This document shows positions 44,592-53,412 of a stretch of 64,000 bases of DNA, piece by piece (the stretch's first letter is position 1; each line of letters opens with the position of its first letter). The notes below the pieces were generated by a model. The model saw nothing but the letters and a program-made list of their open reading frames with translations, made no database searches and had not been told where the DNA came from. A program made the position numbers and the translations under genes. The stretch lies in the NCBI RefSeq assembly GCF_001718795.1, contig NZ_CP013438.1, positions 1,612,001 through 1,676,000 of the forward strand. Reading direction: 5' to 3'. The DNA comes from Burkholderia latens. Its GTDB lineage: Bacteria > Pseudomonadota > Gammaproteobacteria > Burkholderiales > Burkholderiaceae.

Positions 44592-45803
44592 ATGCTCACG
44601 CTCTCGCCCGCTTCCGCCCGCGCGCTGCATCTCGCCGCGCAGGGCCTGCTGACCCCGCCTCGCCGCAAGGCCACCAAGGCCGACGTGCTCGACACGATCC
44701 GCCGAATGGCGCAGTTGCAGATCGATACCATTCACGTCGTCGCGCGCAGCCCGTATCTCGTGTTGTTCAGCCGGCTCGGCAACTTTGCGCCGCAGTGGCT
44801 CGACGAACATCTCGCCGAAGCACGCCTGTTCGAATACTGGTCGCACGAGGCGTGTTTCCTGCCGATCGAGCAATTCGGGCTGATGCGCTACAAGATGCTC
44901 GATCCGTCCGGCATGGGCTGGAAATACGCGGCCGACTGGCACGCGCAGAACCGAGCGGAAATCGAACGGCTGCTGGCCCGGATCCGCGACGAAGGCCCCG
45001 TGCGCTCGGCTGACTTCATCCGCGAGGACGGCGCGAAGGGCAACGGGTGGTGGGACCGCAAGCCCGAGAAGAAGCATCTGGAAGTACTGTTTACGCTCGG
45101 CGAGCTGATGGTGGCGGAGCGCCGCAATTTCCAGCGCATCTACGACGTGCGCGAGCGCGTGCTGCCGGACTGGGACGATGCGCGCGACCTGCCGCCGCGC
45201 GACGCGGTGCTGCCCGCACTGCTCGATTACACGTGCCGCGCGCTCGGTGTCGTGCGCGCGGACTGGGTCGCCGATTACTACCGGCTGCCGCGCCGTTCGT
45301 ACCGTGCGGAACTCGAGCAGCTGGCCGACGCCGGCGAGCTGATCCCGGTCCAGATCGCCGACTGGAAGGAACCGGCCTACGTGCATCGGTCGCTCGACCC
45401 GCTGCTGCCGGCCGCCGCGGCCGATACGCTGCGCTCCACGGTCACGACACTGCTGTCGCCGTTCGATCCCGTGGTGTGGGACCGCCGGCGCGCGTCGACG
45501 CTGTTCGGGTTCGACTACACGATCGAATGCTATACGCCTGCGCACAAGCGACGTTACGGCTATTTCTGCCTGCCGGTGCTGCATCGGGGGCGGCTGATCG
45601 CGCGCGTCGACGCGAAAGCGCATCGCGCGCTCGGCACGTTCGAATTGAAGGCGGTGCATGTAGAGCCCGGCGTGCGATTCGGCACCGGGCTCGCGGCGGA
45701 CGTCGCGAAGGCAGTGAAGCGGCTCGCCGCGTGGCACGGGACGCCGGAAGTGACGGTCGTGCACGGGCCGGCCGAGTTGACGAGCGCGCTGGCGCGCGCG
45801 TAA
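44592..45803 (+). CDS. YcaQ/AlkX-type interstrand-crosslink DNA glycosylase family protein
   Basis: A 403-residue winged-helix protein (HTH_42 family). AQLQIDTIHVVARSPYLVLFSRLG carries the catalytic-type Gln-Ile-Asp; FDPVVWDRRRASTLFGFDYTIECYTPAHKRRYGYFCLPVLHRGRLIARVDAKAHR (in part) is the conserved C-terminal beta-barrel region. YcaQ of E. coli unhooks nitrogen-mustard-type crosslinks; other branches (AlkZ) protect producers of azinomycin. It stands alone here, without biosynthetic genes, so a general DNA-repair role is likely. Start ATG 44592. Confidence 0.87.
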   Translation: MLTLSPASARALHLAAQGLLTPPRRKATKADVLDTIRRMAQLQIDTIHVVARSPYLVLFSRLGNFAPQWLDEHLAEARLFEYWSHEACFLPIEQFGLMRYKMLDPSGMGWKYAADWHAQNRAEIERLLARIRDEGPVRSADFIREDGAKGNGWWDRKPEKKHLEVLFTLGELMVAERRNFQRIYDVRERVLPDWDDARDLPPRDAVLPALLDYTCRALGVVRADWVADYYRLPRRSYRAELEQLADAGELIPVQIADWKEPAYVHRSLDPLLPAAAADTLRSTVTTLLSPFDPVVWDRRRASTLFGFDYTIECYTPAHKRRYGYFCLPVLHRGRLIARVDAKAHRALGTFELKAVHVEPGVRFGTGLAADVAKAVKRLAAWHGTPEVTVVHGPAELTSALARA

Positions 45804-45910
45804 GCGCGGAGCGATCCGCTCGGCCCGGCCCGCAAGACCGCAGCCGGCGCGGCGTGTGCGCGGCAGCGGGCGCGGCGACCACCGGCCGCGGCCTGCTGCC
45901 ATTTAGCCGT

Positions 45911-46129
45911 TTAGTCGCGCAGCTTGCGGAAACGCGGCGTGCCGTCCGGCAGGTTTTCGTTGAACATCGCTTCCGGCCGCACCCACAGGCCGCGCGCATG
46001 CGGCCACAGATGCTCGTACACGACTACCGATTCCTCGGTTTCGGAATGACGTGCGACACCGATGTAGCGATACAGCCCGCCCTTGTAGTGACGATGCGTG
46101 GCGAGCTGTTCGGCTTCCTGTTCGGTCAT
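45911..46129 (-). CDS. DUF1653 protein, 72 aa
   Basis: The whole protein is one DUF1653 domain: HRHYKGGLYRYIGVARHSET, VVVYEHLWPHARGLWVRPEAMF and a C-terminal RFRKL. The family is small, soluble, and of unknown function. ATG 46129 begins the domain at once. It is followed on the same strand by no close partner; the GNAT gene lies 66 bases upstream. Confidence 0.85.
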   Translation of the reverse strand: MTEQEAEQLATHRHYKGGLYRYIGVARHSETEESVVVYEHLWPHARGLWVRPEAMFNENLPDGTPRFRKLRD

Positions 46130-46195
46130 GATGGGCTTCCCTTCGGCAAAAAACGAAAGCGCGTATTGTATGCGTTCGCACGCAGACGCCGCGCG

Positions 46196-46639
46196 TCAGC
46201 GTTTCGCGTAAATGTCCGAGCGGCGAATCTCCATCAGCAGCTCGGGCTTCGCCGGCGGCGCAAACCCGACCGGCCGGTACAGGCCGTGTGCGTCCGACGT
46301 CGACAGCATGATGCAGCGCAGGCCCTGCAGCAGCGGCTGCGCGAATATGTGGTCGATCAGCGCGCGGCCGTAGCCGTTGCCGCGCTCGGCCGGCAATACG
46401 AATACGTCGCACAGGTAGGCGAACGTCGCGTGGTCGGTCACGAGCCGCGCGAACCCGACGAGGCGGTCGCCGACATACGCGCCGAAGCACAGCGATCCTT
46501 CGATCGCACGCTCGACCACGTCACGCGGGATACCGCGCGACCAGTACGCGTCGCGGTGCAGAAAATCGAAGATGGTGTCGATGTCGAGCTCGCGCTTGTC
46601 GGTAGAAAATCTCAGCGCGGCGGATGGGGTTGCGGGCAC
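46196..46639 (-). CDS. GNAT N-acetyltransferase
   Basis: A 147-residue acetyltransferase. The acetyl-CoA site is VFVLPAERGNGYGRALIDHI (Q/RxxGxG/A variant RGNGYG). Strands FGAYVGDRLVGFARLVTD and LSTSDAHGLYRPVGFAPP complete the fold. The start is GTG at 46639 with GGAG seven bases before it. Substrate unknown. It is divergent from the yefM antitoxin. Confidence 0.85.
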   Translation of the reverse strand: MPATPSAALRFSTDKRELDIDTIFDFLHRDAYWSRGIPRDVVERAIEGSLCFGAYVGDRLVGFARLVTDHATFAYLCDVFVLPAERGNGYGRALIDHIFAQPLLQGLRCIMLSTSDAHGLYRPVGFAPPAKPELLMEIRRSDIYAKR

Positions 46640-46757
46640 GTCGGTTCTCCGGGAGGGCGCGGGGCGAAGCGGAAACGATAGCGCTGTGCGAGGCGGGCGA
46701 CAAGCGATACGCGCGTCGGCACGTACAACAGCCGGTACAACCCTTCGGCCCGCCCGC

Positions 46758-46779
46758 TATACTTGCACAGGCACAAGTA
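46758..46779 (+). promoter_or_regulatory. yefM promoter with overlapping operator dyad
   Basis: A TATACT -10 box (46758-46763) overlaps TACTTG (46760-46765), which is mirrored by CAAGTA at 46774-46779. Upstream GTACAAC occurs twice (about 46722 and 46734). Antitoxins of the YefM/Phd type autorepress through such sites overlapping their promoter. Confidence 0.5.
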
Positions 46780-46794
46780 CGAGTGGGGCACATC

Positions 46795-47055
46795 GTGCGC
46801 ACCATTCATTTTTCGGATGCCCGCAGCAATTTGAAAACCGTCATCGAGCAGGTCGTCGACGATCCAGACATGACGCTTCTCACGCGTCGCGATGCGCGCA
46901 ATGCGGTCATCCTGTCGCAGGAACACCATGACAGTCTGATGGAGACCATTCACCCGCTGCACTCGCCGGCCAACGTCGCTCGCGTGGAACGCTCGATCGC
47001 GCAATTGCGCAAGGGCAAGACCAGGGAACACACACTCGCGGGTGACAAAGAATGA
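46795..47055 (+). CDS. yefM: YefM/Phd-family antitoxin
   Basis: An 86-residue protein, [53 protein letters not shown] (in part), which is a standard YefM fold with a helical, toxin-binding C-terminus ([21 protein letters not shown]). The start is GTG 46795 after GTGGGG. The stop overlaps the yoeB start as ATGA. Since yoeB is frameshifted, this may act only as an orphan antitoxin or repressor. Confidence 0.88.
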   Translation: MRTIHFSDARSNLKTVIEQVVDDPDMTLLTRRDARNAVILSQEHHDSLMETIHPLHSPANVARVERSIAQLRKGKTREHTLAGDKE

Positions 47056-47316
47056 GCGTCCGTCGCGTGCTTTTTACGTCCGCTGCGCGGGACGGCTACG
47101 TTTGCCGGCGGGGCAAGACCGCAAGACGCTCAAGCGCATCGACCAGCTGATTCGCGAAGCGCAACGGACACCGTTCGAACGTACCGGCAAGCCTGAACCG
47201 CTGACGGCCGATCTGTCCGCGTTCTGGTCGCGCCGCATCGACGACACCAACCGCCTGTCTATGAAGCGGACGACCTCCGGCTCAGCATCGTGTCTTGCCG
47301 TTGCCTTTACGATTAG
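47052..47316 (+). pseudogene. yoeB: YoeB-type mRNA interferase toxin, broken by two frameshifts
   Basis: Three frames together give a YoeB protein: [15 protein letters not shown] in frame 1, then [31 protein letters not shown] through [14 protein letters not shown] in a second frame, then [15 protein letters not shown] ending at TAG 47314. The first break is near 47105-47112 and the second near 47256-47260; each needs one extra base to restore the frame. YoeB cuts mRNA at the ribosomal A site. The catalytic Glu and Arg regions are in the second frame and the C-terminal tyrosine/cysteine region in the third, so no active toxin can be made. Confidence 0.85.
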
Positions 47317-47344
47317 CGCCAACCGCATCCAGTCGCACCACCCC

Positions 47345-47968
47345 ATGCCCTATCGACTCATCGCCTTCGACTTCGACGGCACCCTCGCCGATTCGCTCGA
47401 CTGCTTTCTCTCGGCGCTGACGGAAGCGTCGCGTCTGCACGGTTTTCGCGACGCGACGCCCGAGCTGCGCCCGATGCTGCGCGGCATGTCCGCGCGCGAA
47501 ATCATCCGCGCACTCGAGGTCCCGATGTGGAAAGTGCCGCGCGTGACGCTCGACATACGCCGCTTGATGCGGCCGCGCATCGCGCAGGTAAGGCTGTTCC
47601 CCGGCGTCGACGCGACCTTCGATGCACTTGCCGCGCGCGGCATCCGTATCGCGATCGCCACGTCGAACCACGAGGACGTCGTGCGCGACCGCCTCGGCGC
47701 GCAAGCGAGCGGCCGCGTCGATACGTTCGCGTGCGGCATTCCGCTGTTCGGCAAGGCGCGCCGGCTGCGCGCGCTCGTGCGCGAGGCCGGCATGCAGCCC
47801 GCCGACGTGCTGTACGTCGGCGATGAAATCCGCGATGCCGAAGCGGCGCGCCGCGCGCGCATCGCGTTCCAGGGCGTCGCATGGGGCTACACGGCGCCCG
47901 ATGCGTTGCAGGCACATTGCGCGACCCCGCTGCTGCCGCAGCTCGACGCACTGCTCGATCGCGTATGA
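47345..47968 (+). CDS. HAD-superfamily hydrolase (phosphoglycolate phosphatase-like)
   Basis: A 207-residue phosphatase-type protein. Motif I is [10 protein letters not shown], motif II IATSN, motif III is a Lys in GKARRLR and motif IV is [14 protein letters not shown]. An alpha-helical cap of about 60 residues sits after motif I, as in PGP/Gph-like enzymes. The ATG at 47345 lies 29 bases after the broken toxin frame. The substrate cannot be read from the sequence. Confidence 0.87.
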   Translation: MPYRLIAFDFDGTLADSLDCFLSALTEASRLHGFRDATPELRPMLRGMSAREIIRALEVPMWKVPRVTLDIRRLMRPRIAQVRLFPGVDATFDALAARGIRIAIATSNHEDVVRDRLGAQASGRVDTFACGIPLFGKARRLRALVREAGMQPADVLYVGDEIRDAEAARRARIAFQGVAWGYTAPDALQAHCATPLLPQLDALLDRV

Positions 47969-48363
47969 AAGCGGCGCACGCATCGCGCGTCAGATGCGAC
48001 GCGCGGTCATTGGACGAAGTGCGCGCGCCCCGGCCGATGATGAAATGCCGATGAAATTCGCACACGTCACATTCATCGCGCGCACGTCACGCGCGCAAAA
48101 ATTGCCGCCGCGAGATGCACGACAGGTACGCCCTACCTGCTTGCGCGTGCACACCCCGATTCGTCTTACCAACCGTTACACAAACCACAGCGCGGTTGCA
48201 CCTGCTACGTCGGCGCGCTCCTAGAATCAGTCGGGCCGGCATACACCGAACGCCGCCTCGGCAGAGCGGCGATCGAATCCGGTCCGGGCATGCCCGGTCT
48301 CTCGCACAGCCGCGGATCACGCGATCCGCCCGTTAATCAGAGCCCCGATCGAAAGGAGGTCCC
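47969..48363. other. Intergenic region before the DUF4142 gene
   Basis: About 395 bases without a supported gene. Before the next gene there are GCC-rich short dyads around 48250-48300 (GGCCGGC, CCGGTCCGGGC-type), and GAAAGGAGGT at 48351-48360 is the ribosome binding site of the following gene. No promoter could be fixed by eye. Confidence 0.4.
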
Positions 48364-48936
48364 ATGAACCGCTTTCCCCGCTTTTCGCGCGTCGCAGTAT
48401 CTGCCGCCGGCCTGCTTCTCGTCGCCGTGACGGCGCACGCACAAACCGCACAACCGGCCGCATCCGCGCCGGCTGCCGCCACGCAAACGCGCATCCACGA
48501 AGCCGACCAGGCCTTCATCACGGATGGCACGAAAACCGTGTCGACCCAGCACGACGCCGCGCGCATCGCAGATTCGCGCACGTCGGACAGCCAGGTGAAG
48601 GCGTTCGCGCAACGCGTCTCGACCGACGATGAAAAGATCATCCAGGCGATGCGCGCAGCGAGCCCGCGCGGCATCGACGTGCCGGCCAACGATCCCGACA
48701 AGGCCGTGCTGGACGGCATCAGGAACCTGCGCGGCGCGGAATTCGACAAGGCATACATCGAGCAGGTCGCGCTGGCCGGCCAGCAGAAGACGATCTCGGC
48801 ATTCCAGGCCGAAATCGCGTCCGGCCGCGACACGAAGCTGAAGGAAGTCGCACGCCAGGCGCTGCCGATCCTGCAAGCGCACTACGCGGACGCGCAGAAG
48901 CTCGCGCAGCGTCATCACCTCGCATCGGCGCAGTAA
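48364..48936 (+). CDS. DUF4142 exported protein
   Basis: A 190-residue exported protein with signal peptide ending near AHAQ (residue about 27). The DUF4142 four-helix, ferritin-like-looking domain follows: ADQAFITDGTKTVSTQHDAARIADSRTSDSQVKAFAQRVSTDDEKI (in part) and FDKAYIEQVALAGQQKTISAFQAEI. The family is periplasmic and of unknown role, often stress induced. The ribosome binding site GAAAGGAGGT is a perfect match to the 16S tail, so translation is probably strong. Confidence 0.88.
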   Translation: MNRFPRFSRVAVSAAGLLLVAVTAHAQTAQPAASAPAAATQTRIHEADQAFITDGTKTVSTQHDAARIADSRTSDSQVKAFAQRVSTDDEKIIQAMRAASPRGIDVPANDPDKAVLDGIRNLRGAEFDKAYIEQVALAGQQKTISAFQAEIASGRDTKLKEVARQALPILQAHYADAQKLAQRHHLASAQ

Positions 48937-49033
48937 CGCGCCGCCCCGCCGCGCGTCGCGATTCGCGCGCGGCGGCATACCCGCCTCCCCGCTTCGCCGT
49001 GTCGTCGCATCGCCTGCGGCCACGCGGCAGGCG

Positions 49034-49633
49034 TCACGTCGCCAGCTTCGCGCGCAACCGGTCGCGGATTTCCGGCCACTCGTCGTCGATGATGCTGAAG
49101 CGCACCGAGTTGCGCTTGCGCCCGTCGGGCATGATCCGCTCGTGACGCACGATTCCTTCCTCCTTTGCACCGAGCCGAAGGATCGCGGCGCGTGACTTCT
49201 CGTTCAGCTCGTCGGTCGTAAACTGCACGCGCACGCACTTCAGCGTGTCGAACGCGTACGTGAGCAGCAGCCATTTCGCCTCGGTGTTCGCGCGCGTGCG
49301 CTGAACCGATTCGCTCAGCCGCGTATGACCGATCTCGAGCTTGCGATTCTTGCGGTCGATCTTCCAGAAACGCGTGCTGCCGATCGCGCGCCCCGACGCA
49401 CGGTCGACGATCACGAACGGCATCACGGTGCCCGCCGCGCGGCCCTGCAGCGCGGAGTCGATATACGCGTCGATCGTCCGCTCGTCCGGCACGACCGTGA
49501 CCTTCAGATTCCACAACTCGCCGTCCGCCGCAGCATCGAGCAGCGCCTGCCGGTCGGAGGCTGCAAGCGGCCGCAGTGCGATGCGCTCGCCGGCGAGTGT
49601 CGGTTGTTCGGGCAACGACGAAGTGTCGGTCAT
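49034..49633 (-). CDS. RimJ/RimL-like GNAT N-acetyltransferase
   Basis: A 199-residue protein of the ribosomal-protein-acetyltransferase-like GNAT group: LAGERIALRPLAASDRQALLDAA, IDRKNRKLEIGHTRLSESVQRTRANTEAKWLLLTYAFDTL (in part) and VRVQFTTDELNEKSRAAILRLGAKEEGIVRHE (in part). The N-R-x-N-x-x-x-K acetyl-CoA region replaces the usual QxxGxG. ATG 49633 is chosen (GGAA upstream); ATG 49645 adds four residues. Substrate unknown. Confidence 0.85.
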   Translation of the reverse strand: MTDTSSLPEQPTLAGERIALRPLAASDRQALLDAAADGELWNLKVTVVPDERTIDAYIDSALQGRAAGTVMPFVIVDRASGRAIGSTRFWKIDRKNRKLEIGHTRLSESVQRTRANTEAKWLLLTYAFDTLKCVRVQFTTDELNEKSRAAILRLGAKEEGIVRHERIMPDGRKRNSVRFSIIDDEWPEIRDRLRAKLAT

Positions 49634-49690
49634 CACGGGTTCCATCGGACAGAGAGTGCACGCAGCAAAATGTCCATCATACGGCCGGCG

Positions 49691-50605
49691 TCAGTGCGGC
49701 AACGCGGCAAGCCTGCGGCGGATCGCGTCCGCCTCGCCACGCAACGCATCGGTGAATGCATCGACCAGCAGGTTTTTCGGCCGATGCTCGGGGACGATCA
49801 CGCTGACGCGATACGGAAACGAGCGCGTGAGCGGCCGCACGTGCAGGTCGCGCCCGACGAAATCGAGCGCGGTCAGCGGATTGACGATCGCGGCGCCGAG
49901 CCCCTGCCGCACGAACGCGCACACCGACACGGCCGACGGCGTCTCGATCACCGAACGCGGCGCGACGCCGAGCTGCGCGAACGCCTCGTCGATCAGGATC
50001 CGGTACGGGTCGTTCAGCGACAGGCTTACGAACGGGCGATCGGCGAGATCGGCAAGATCGATCGCATGCTTGCCGACGAGCGGATGCCCGTCGGGCAGCA
50101 CGCATACTTCGTCGACTTCCAGCAGTGGCGCAAGCACGGTGCCGGCCGGCGCGACGTCGTGCTCGGTCAGCCCGACGTCGTAGCGCTGCGCGGTCAGCCA
50201 CTCTTCCAGCACCGGCGACTCCTGCGTCGCCACCGACACGCTGACGCCCGCATGCGCGTCGTGAAAGCGCCGGCATGCGCCGGGCAGGATCGCATGCGAA
50301 AACGCCGGCAGCGCGATCACCGACAGCTGTCCGTCGCGAAACTCGCGCAGCCGCGCGGCGGTGGCCGCGACACGCTCGAGCCCCACATACGCAAGCCGCA
50401 CGTCGTCGAACAGCGTGAGCGCGGCCATCGTCGGCCGCAGCCGTCCGTGCGAGCGCTCGAACAGCGCGAAGCCGACGACCTGCTCCATCCGCGCGAGCTC
50501 GCGGCTGATCGTCGGCTGCGACGTATAGAGCATCTCGGCCGCGCGCGTCGTGCTGCCGGTCACCATCAGCGCGCGGAAGACCTCGATGTGCCGGTGTGTC
50601 AGCAT
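49691..50605 (-). CDS. lysR: LysR-family regulator, divergent from lysA
   Basis: A 304-residue LysR protein. The wHTH is HIEVFRALMVTGSTTRAAEMLYTSQPTISRELARMEQVVGFALFER (in part); the effector domain follows (GQLSVIALPAFSHAILPG). Divergence from lysA, with 113 bases between, is the classical arrangement in which LysR activates lysA with diaminopimelate as inducer. The symbol rests on this context. ATG 50605 is chosen because the frame upstream is A/T-rich leader sequence that also holds the promoters. Confidence 0.88.
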   Translation of the reverse strand: MLTHRHIEVFRALMVTGSTTRAAEMLYTSQPTISRELARMEQVVGFALFERSHGRLRPTMAALTLFDDVRLAYVGLERVAATAARLREFRDGQLSVIALPAFSHAILPGACRRFHDAHAGVSVSVATQESPVLEEWLTAQRYDVGLTEHDVAPAGTVLAPLLEVDEVCVLPDGHPLVGKHAIDLADLADRPFVSLSLNDPYRILIDEAFAQLGVAPRSVIETPSAVSVCAFVRQGLGAAIVNPLTALDFVGRDLHVRPLTRSFPYRVSVIVPEHRPKNLLVDAFTDALRGEADAIRRRLAALPH

Positions 50606-50718
50606 GGCCGCCTCGTCTATATCAAAAATGAATCGAATAGCGATAAACAGGCATTTTACTGTATAGACAATCAGGCGCATGATTCCCGCTATCCGTTCAT
50701 TCGACCGACTCATCCGCC

Positions 50719-51957
50719 ATGTCCCTCGATTCCCGCCAGCTCGCCGCGCTCGCGCAGCAATACGGCACCCCGCTGTGGGTGTACGACGCCGACGTCATTC
50801 GCGACCGCATTGCCCAACTGCGCCAGTTCGACGTGATCCGCTATGCGCAGAAGGCGAATTCGAATCTGCACATCCTGAAGCTGATGCGTGAGGAAGGCGC
50901 GTGCGTCGACGCCGTGTCGCTCGGCGAGATCGAGCGCAGCCTCGCGGCCGGGTTCAGCCCCGCAGGCGAGCCGGAAGGCGTCGTGTTCACCGCCGACCTG
51001 ATCGATCGCCCAACGCTGGCGGCCGTGCTGAAGCACGGCGTGACCGTGAATGCAGGCTCGCTCGACATGCTCGCGCGCGTCGGCGAGCATGCGCCCGGCC
51101 ACCGCGTATGGCTGCGCGTGAATCCCGGCTTCGGCCACGGCCACAGCAACAAGACCAACACCGGCGGCCCGCAGAGCAAGCACGGCATCTGGATCGACGA
51201 CGTGCCGCGCGCGATCGAGATCGTGCGCCAGCACGGGCTGAAGCTGGTCGGCATCCACATGCATATCGGCTCGGGTGTCGACTACGGCCACCTGTCGCAG
51301 GTGTGCGATGCGATGGTCAGCCTCGTCACGTCGCTCGGCCACGACATCGAAGCGATCTCCGCTGGCGGCGGCCTGTCGATTCCGTATCGCGACGGCGAAC
51401 CGCGCGTCGACGTCGGCCATTACTTCAGCCAGTGGGATGCCGCGCGCAAGCGAATCGAGCGGCATCTCGGGCACGCGGTGCGCATCGAGATCGAACCGGG
51501 CCGCTTCCTCGTCGCCGAAGCCGGCACGCTCGTTACCGAAGTGCAGGCCGTGAACCATCGGCCGAAGCACGACTTCGTGCTGATCGACGCTGGCTTCAAC
51601 GACCTGATGCGACCGTCGATGTATGGCAGCTACCATGCAGTGTCCGTGCACACGCACGATGGCGCGCTGCCTGCCGGCCGGCCGCTCGTGGACATCGCGA
51701 TCGCAGGGCCGCTGTGCGAATCCGGCGACGTGTTCACGCAGGATGCCGGTGGGGTGGTCACGCACCGCAAGCTCGCGCAGCCACAGATCGGCGATCTGCT
51801 GTTCCTGCACGATGCGGGCGCGTACGGTGCATCGATGTCCTCGAACTACAACAGCCGGCCGCTCGCGCCGGAGGTGCTCGTCGATCGCGGCACGCCGCGC
51901 CTGATCCGCCGCCGGCAGACGATCGGCGAGCTGCTCGCGCTCGAGACGTTCGAGTAA
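50719..51957 (+). CDS. lysA: Diaminopimelate decarboxylase
   Basis: A 412-residue PLP enzyme of fold type III that makes lysine from meso-diaminopimelate. The PLP lysine is Lys45 in VIRYAQKANSN. HIGSGVDYGHLSQV, the glycine loop GGGLSIPY and the C-terminal GPLCESGDVF with the active-site Cys are all present, as is YGSYHAV. Length matches the shorter LysA branch (about 410-420). Regulated by the divergent LysR. A terminator follows at 52003. Confidence 0.93.
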   Translation: MSLDSRQLAALAQQYGTPLWVYDADVIRDRIAQLRQFDVIRYAQKANSNLHILKLMREEGACVDAVSLGEIERSLAAGFSPAGEPEGVVFTADLIDRPTLAAVLKHGVTVNAGSLDMLARVGEHAPGHRVWLRVNPGFGHGHSNKTNTGGPQSKHGIWIDDVPRAIEIVRQHGLKLVGIHMHIGSGVDYGHLSQVCDAMVSLVTSLGHDIEAISAGGGLSIPYRDGEPRVDVGHYFSQWDAARKRIERHLGHAVRIEIEPGRFLVAEAGTLVTEVQAVNHRPKHDFVLIDAGFNDLMRPSMYGSYHAVSVHTHDGALPAGRPLVDIAIAGPLCESGDVFTQDAGGVVTHRKLAQPQIGDLLFLHDAGAYGASMSSNYNSRPLAPEVLVDRGTPRLIRRRQTIGELLALETFE

Positions 51958-52002
51958 CGCGCACCCGCGCTTGCGCGTAGCGTTCGACGAGTCGAACGCC
52001 GA

Positions 52003-52046
52003 CGGCCACGCTTGCCTCGACCGGCATGCGTGGCCGTTTCGTTTTT
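52003..52046 (+). terminator. Rho-independent terminator of lysA
   Basis: CGGCCACGC (52003-52011) pairs with GCGTGGCCG (52028-52036), followed by TTTCGTTTTT, 45 bases after the lysA stop. Confidence 0.8.
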
Positions 52047-52154
52047 CGGCGGTTGTCCTCCGGGCAACCGCTCGACCTCGCCGTAGCACCCGATGCTGCG
52101 CACCCCGTGCAACCACAGCAGATCGCTTGCATCGCGCTCGACGCGCGGAGAAAA

Positions 52155-52177
52155 ACTTTCCACGCCACGTGGAAAGT
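52155..52177. promoter_or_regulatory. Perfect 10-base inverted repeat upstream of the ABC transporter
   Basis: ACTTTCCACG (52155-52164) and CGTGGAAAGT (52168-52177) flank a three-base loop in the 570-base gap between lysA and the transporter operon. A TTGACA lies 31 bases later (52208-52213) without a clear -10. It may be an operator for sulfur control or a small terminator. The rest of the gap (52047-52529) has no gene beyond a 21-codon ATG frame at 52308-52373 without a ribosome binding site. Confidence 0.5.
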
Positions 52178-52529
52178 CCGCGTGTTTTTGGAAGCACTTT
52201 CCTTTTTGACAAAACTAAGATTGCCCTCAGTCGTTGAGCATTTGCACACCGGATATGCATCGACGATGCAGCCGGTCTATTTGACTCGCAAGCCGCACGG
52301 GCACTCATGAACACGATGCTTGAACTCTTCGCCGCGCACCGTTACGCCACCGCGCGCGAACGCATGCCGTAACGCATCGCGGCACACGGCTCGCGCCGTC
52401 TCTCGCCGCACTATCCCGCGCCGCATCTGCCGCGGCCCGCTTCCCGCCCACGGCGACCGCCCGTCGCCGCGGACGCGTGCACCCCGATTTTTCGACAACG
52501 ACGTTTCGACAACAAACCAGGAGACAACC

Positions 52530-53330
52530 ATGAAGCCGTTCACGCCGACGCTCAAGCAAGGCCTCGCCGCCGTCCTTCTTTGCGTGGCAGCGACCGCATC
52601 GCACGCGGCCGACCTGCTCGACACGGTCAAGCAGGCCGGCGTCCTCAAGATCGCGCTCGAAGGCACATACCCGCCGTTCGACTATCGCAATGCCGACGGG
52701 CAGCTCGAAGGGTTCGACGTCGACGTCGCGAAGGCGGTTGCCGCGAAGCTCGGCGTGAAGCCGCAGTTCGTGACGACCGAATGGAGCGGGATCCTTGCCG
52801 GGCTGCAGGCCGGCAAGTTCGACGTGATCGTCAACCAGGTCGCGATCACACCGTCGCGCCAGCAGGCGCTCGACTTCAGCACGCCGTACGTGTATTCGTC
52901 CGCGCAGCTGCTGCAACGCCAGAACGACACGCGTGCGTTCAAGTCGCTCGACGAGCTGAAGGGCAAGAAGGTCGGCGTGACGATGGGCAGCAACTACGTC
53001 GATCTCGTGAAGACGGTGCCTGCAATCGATCTGCAGGTCTATCCGGGCACGCCGGAGAACCTGCGCGATCTCGCGGCGGGCCGGATCGACGCGGCGGTCA
53101 ACGATCGCCTGATGCTCGCCTACCTGATCAAAAACTCGCATCTGCCGCTGCGCCCCGGCTCCGTGCTCGCCGGCGGCGAAGACAAGATGGGCATTCCGTT
53201 CCGCAAGGGCAATCCGAAGTTCGCGAAGGCCATCGACGACGCAGTCGCGTCGTTGCAGCAGGACGGCACGCTGAAGAAGATCTCGATGCAGTGGTTCGGA
53301 TCGGACACGACGCGGCCCGTCGCGCAATAA
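52530..53330 (+). CDS. Amino-acid ABC transporter periplasmic binding protein
   Basis: A 266-residue family 3 solute-binding protein. A signal peptide ends at SHAAD (residue about 25). The ligand-site landmarks are ALEGTYPPFDYRNADGQLEGFDVDVAKAVAAKLG (in part), QVAITPSRQQALDFSTPYVYS and DAAVNDRLMLAY. The FliY/TcyJ-like pattern and linkage to metC favour cystine or another sulfur amino acid, which is inference. AGGAGACAACC precedes ATG 52530. Confidence 0.9.
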   Translation: MKPFTPTLKQGLAAVLLCVAATASHAADLLDTVKQAGVLKIALEGTYPPFDYRNADGQLEGFDVDVAKAVAAKLGVKPQFVTTEWSGILAGLQAGKFDVIVNQVAITPSRQQALDFSTPYVYSSAQLLQRQNDTRAFKSLDELKGKKVGVTMGSNYVDLVKTVPAIDLQVYPGTPENLRDLAAGRIDAAVNDRLMLAYLIKNSHLPLRPGSVLAGGEDKMGIPFRKGNPKFAKAIDDAVASLQQDGTLKKISMQWFGSDTTRPVAQ

Positions 53331-53412
53331 CGCAGCCGCCGCGCCCGCGCGCGGGCCGGCGTGCAACCAGCCGACACCGAGCGGCACACGACACATACCC
53401 AGGAGACACGCG

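Noticed and set aside
52308..52373. 21-codon ATG frame before the ABC transporter considered as a cysteine or methionine leader peptide
   Set aside because: It lacks cysteine runs, has only two methionines besides the start and no ribosome binding site or attenuator hairpin after it.
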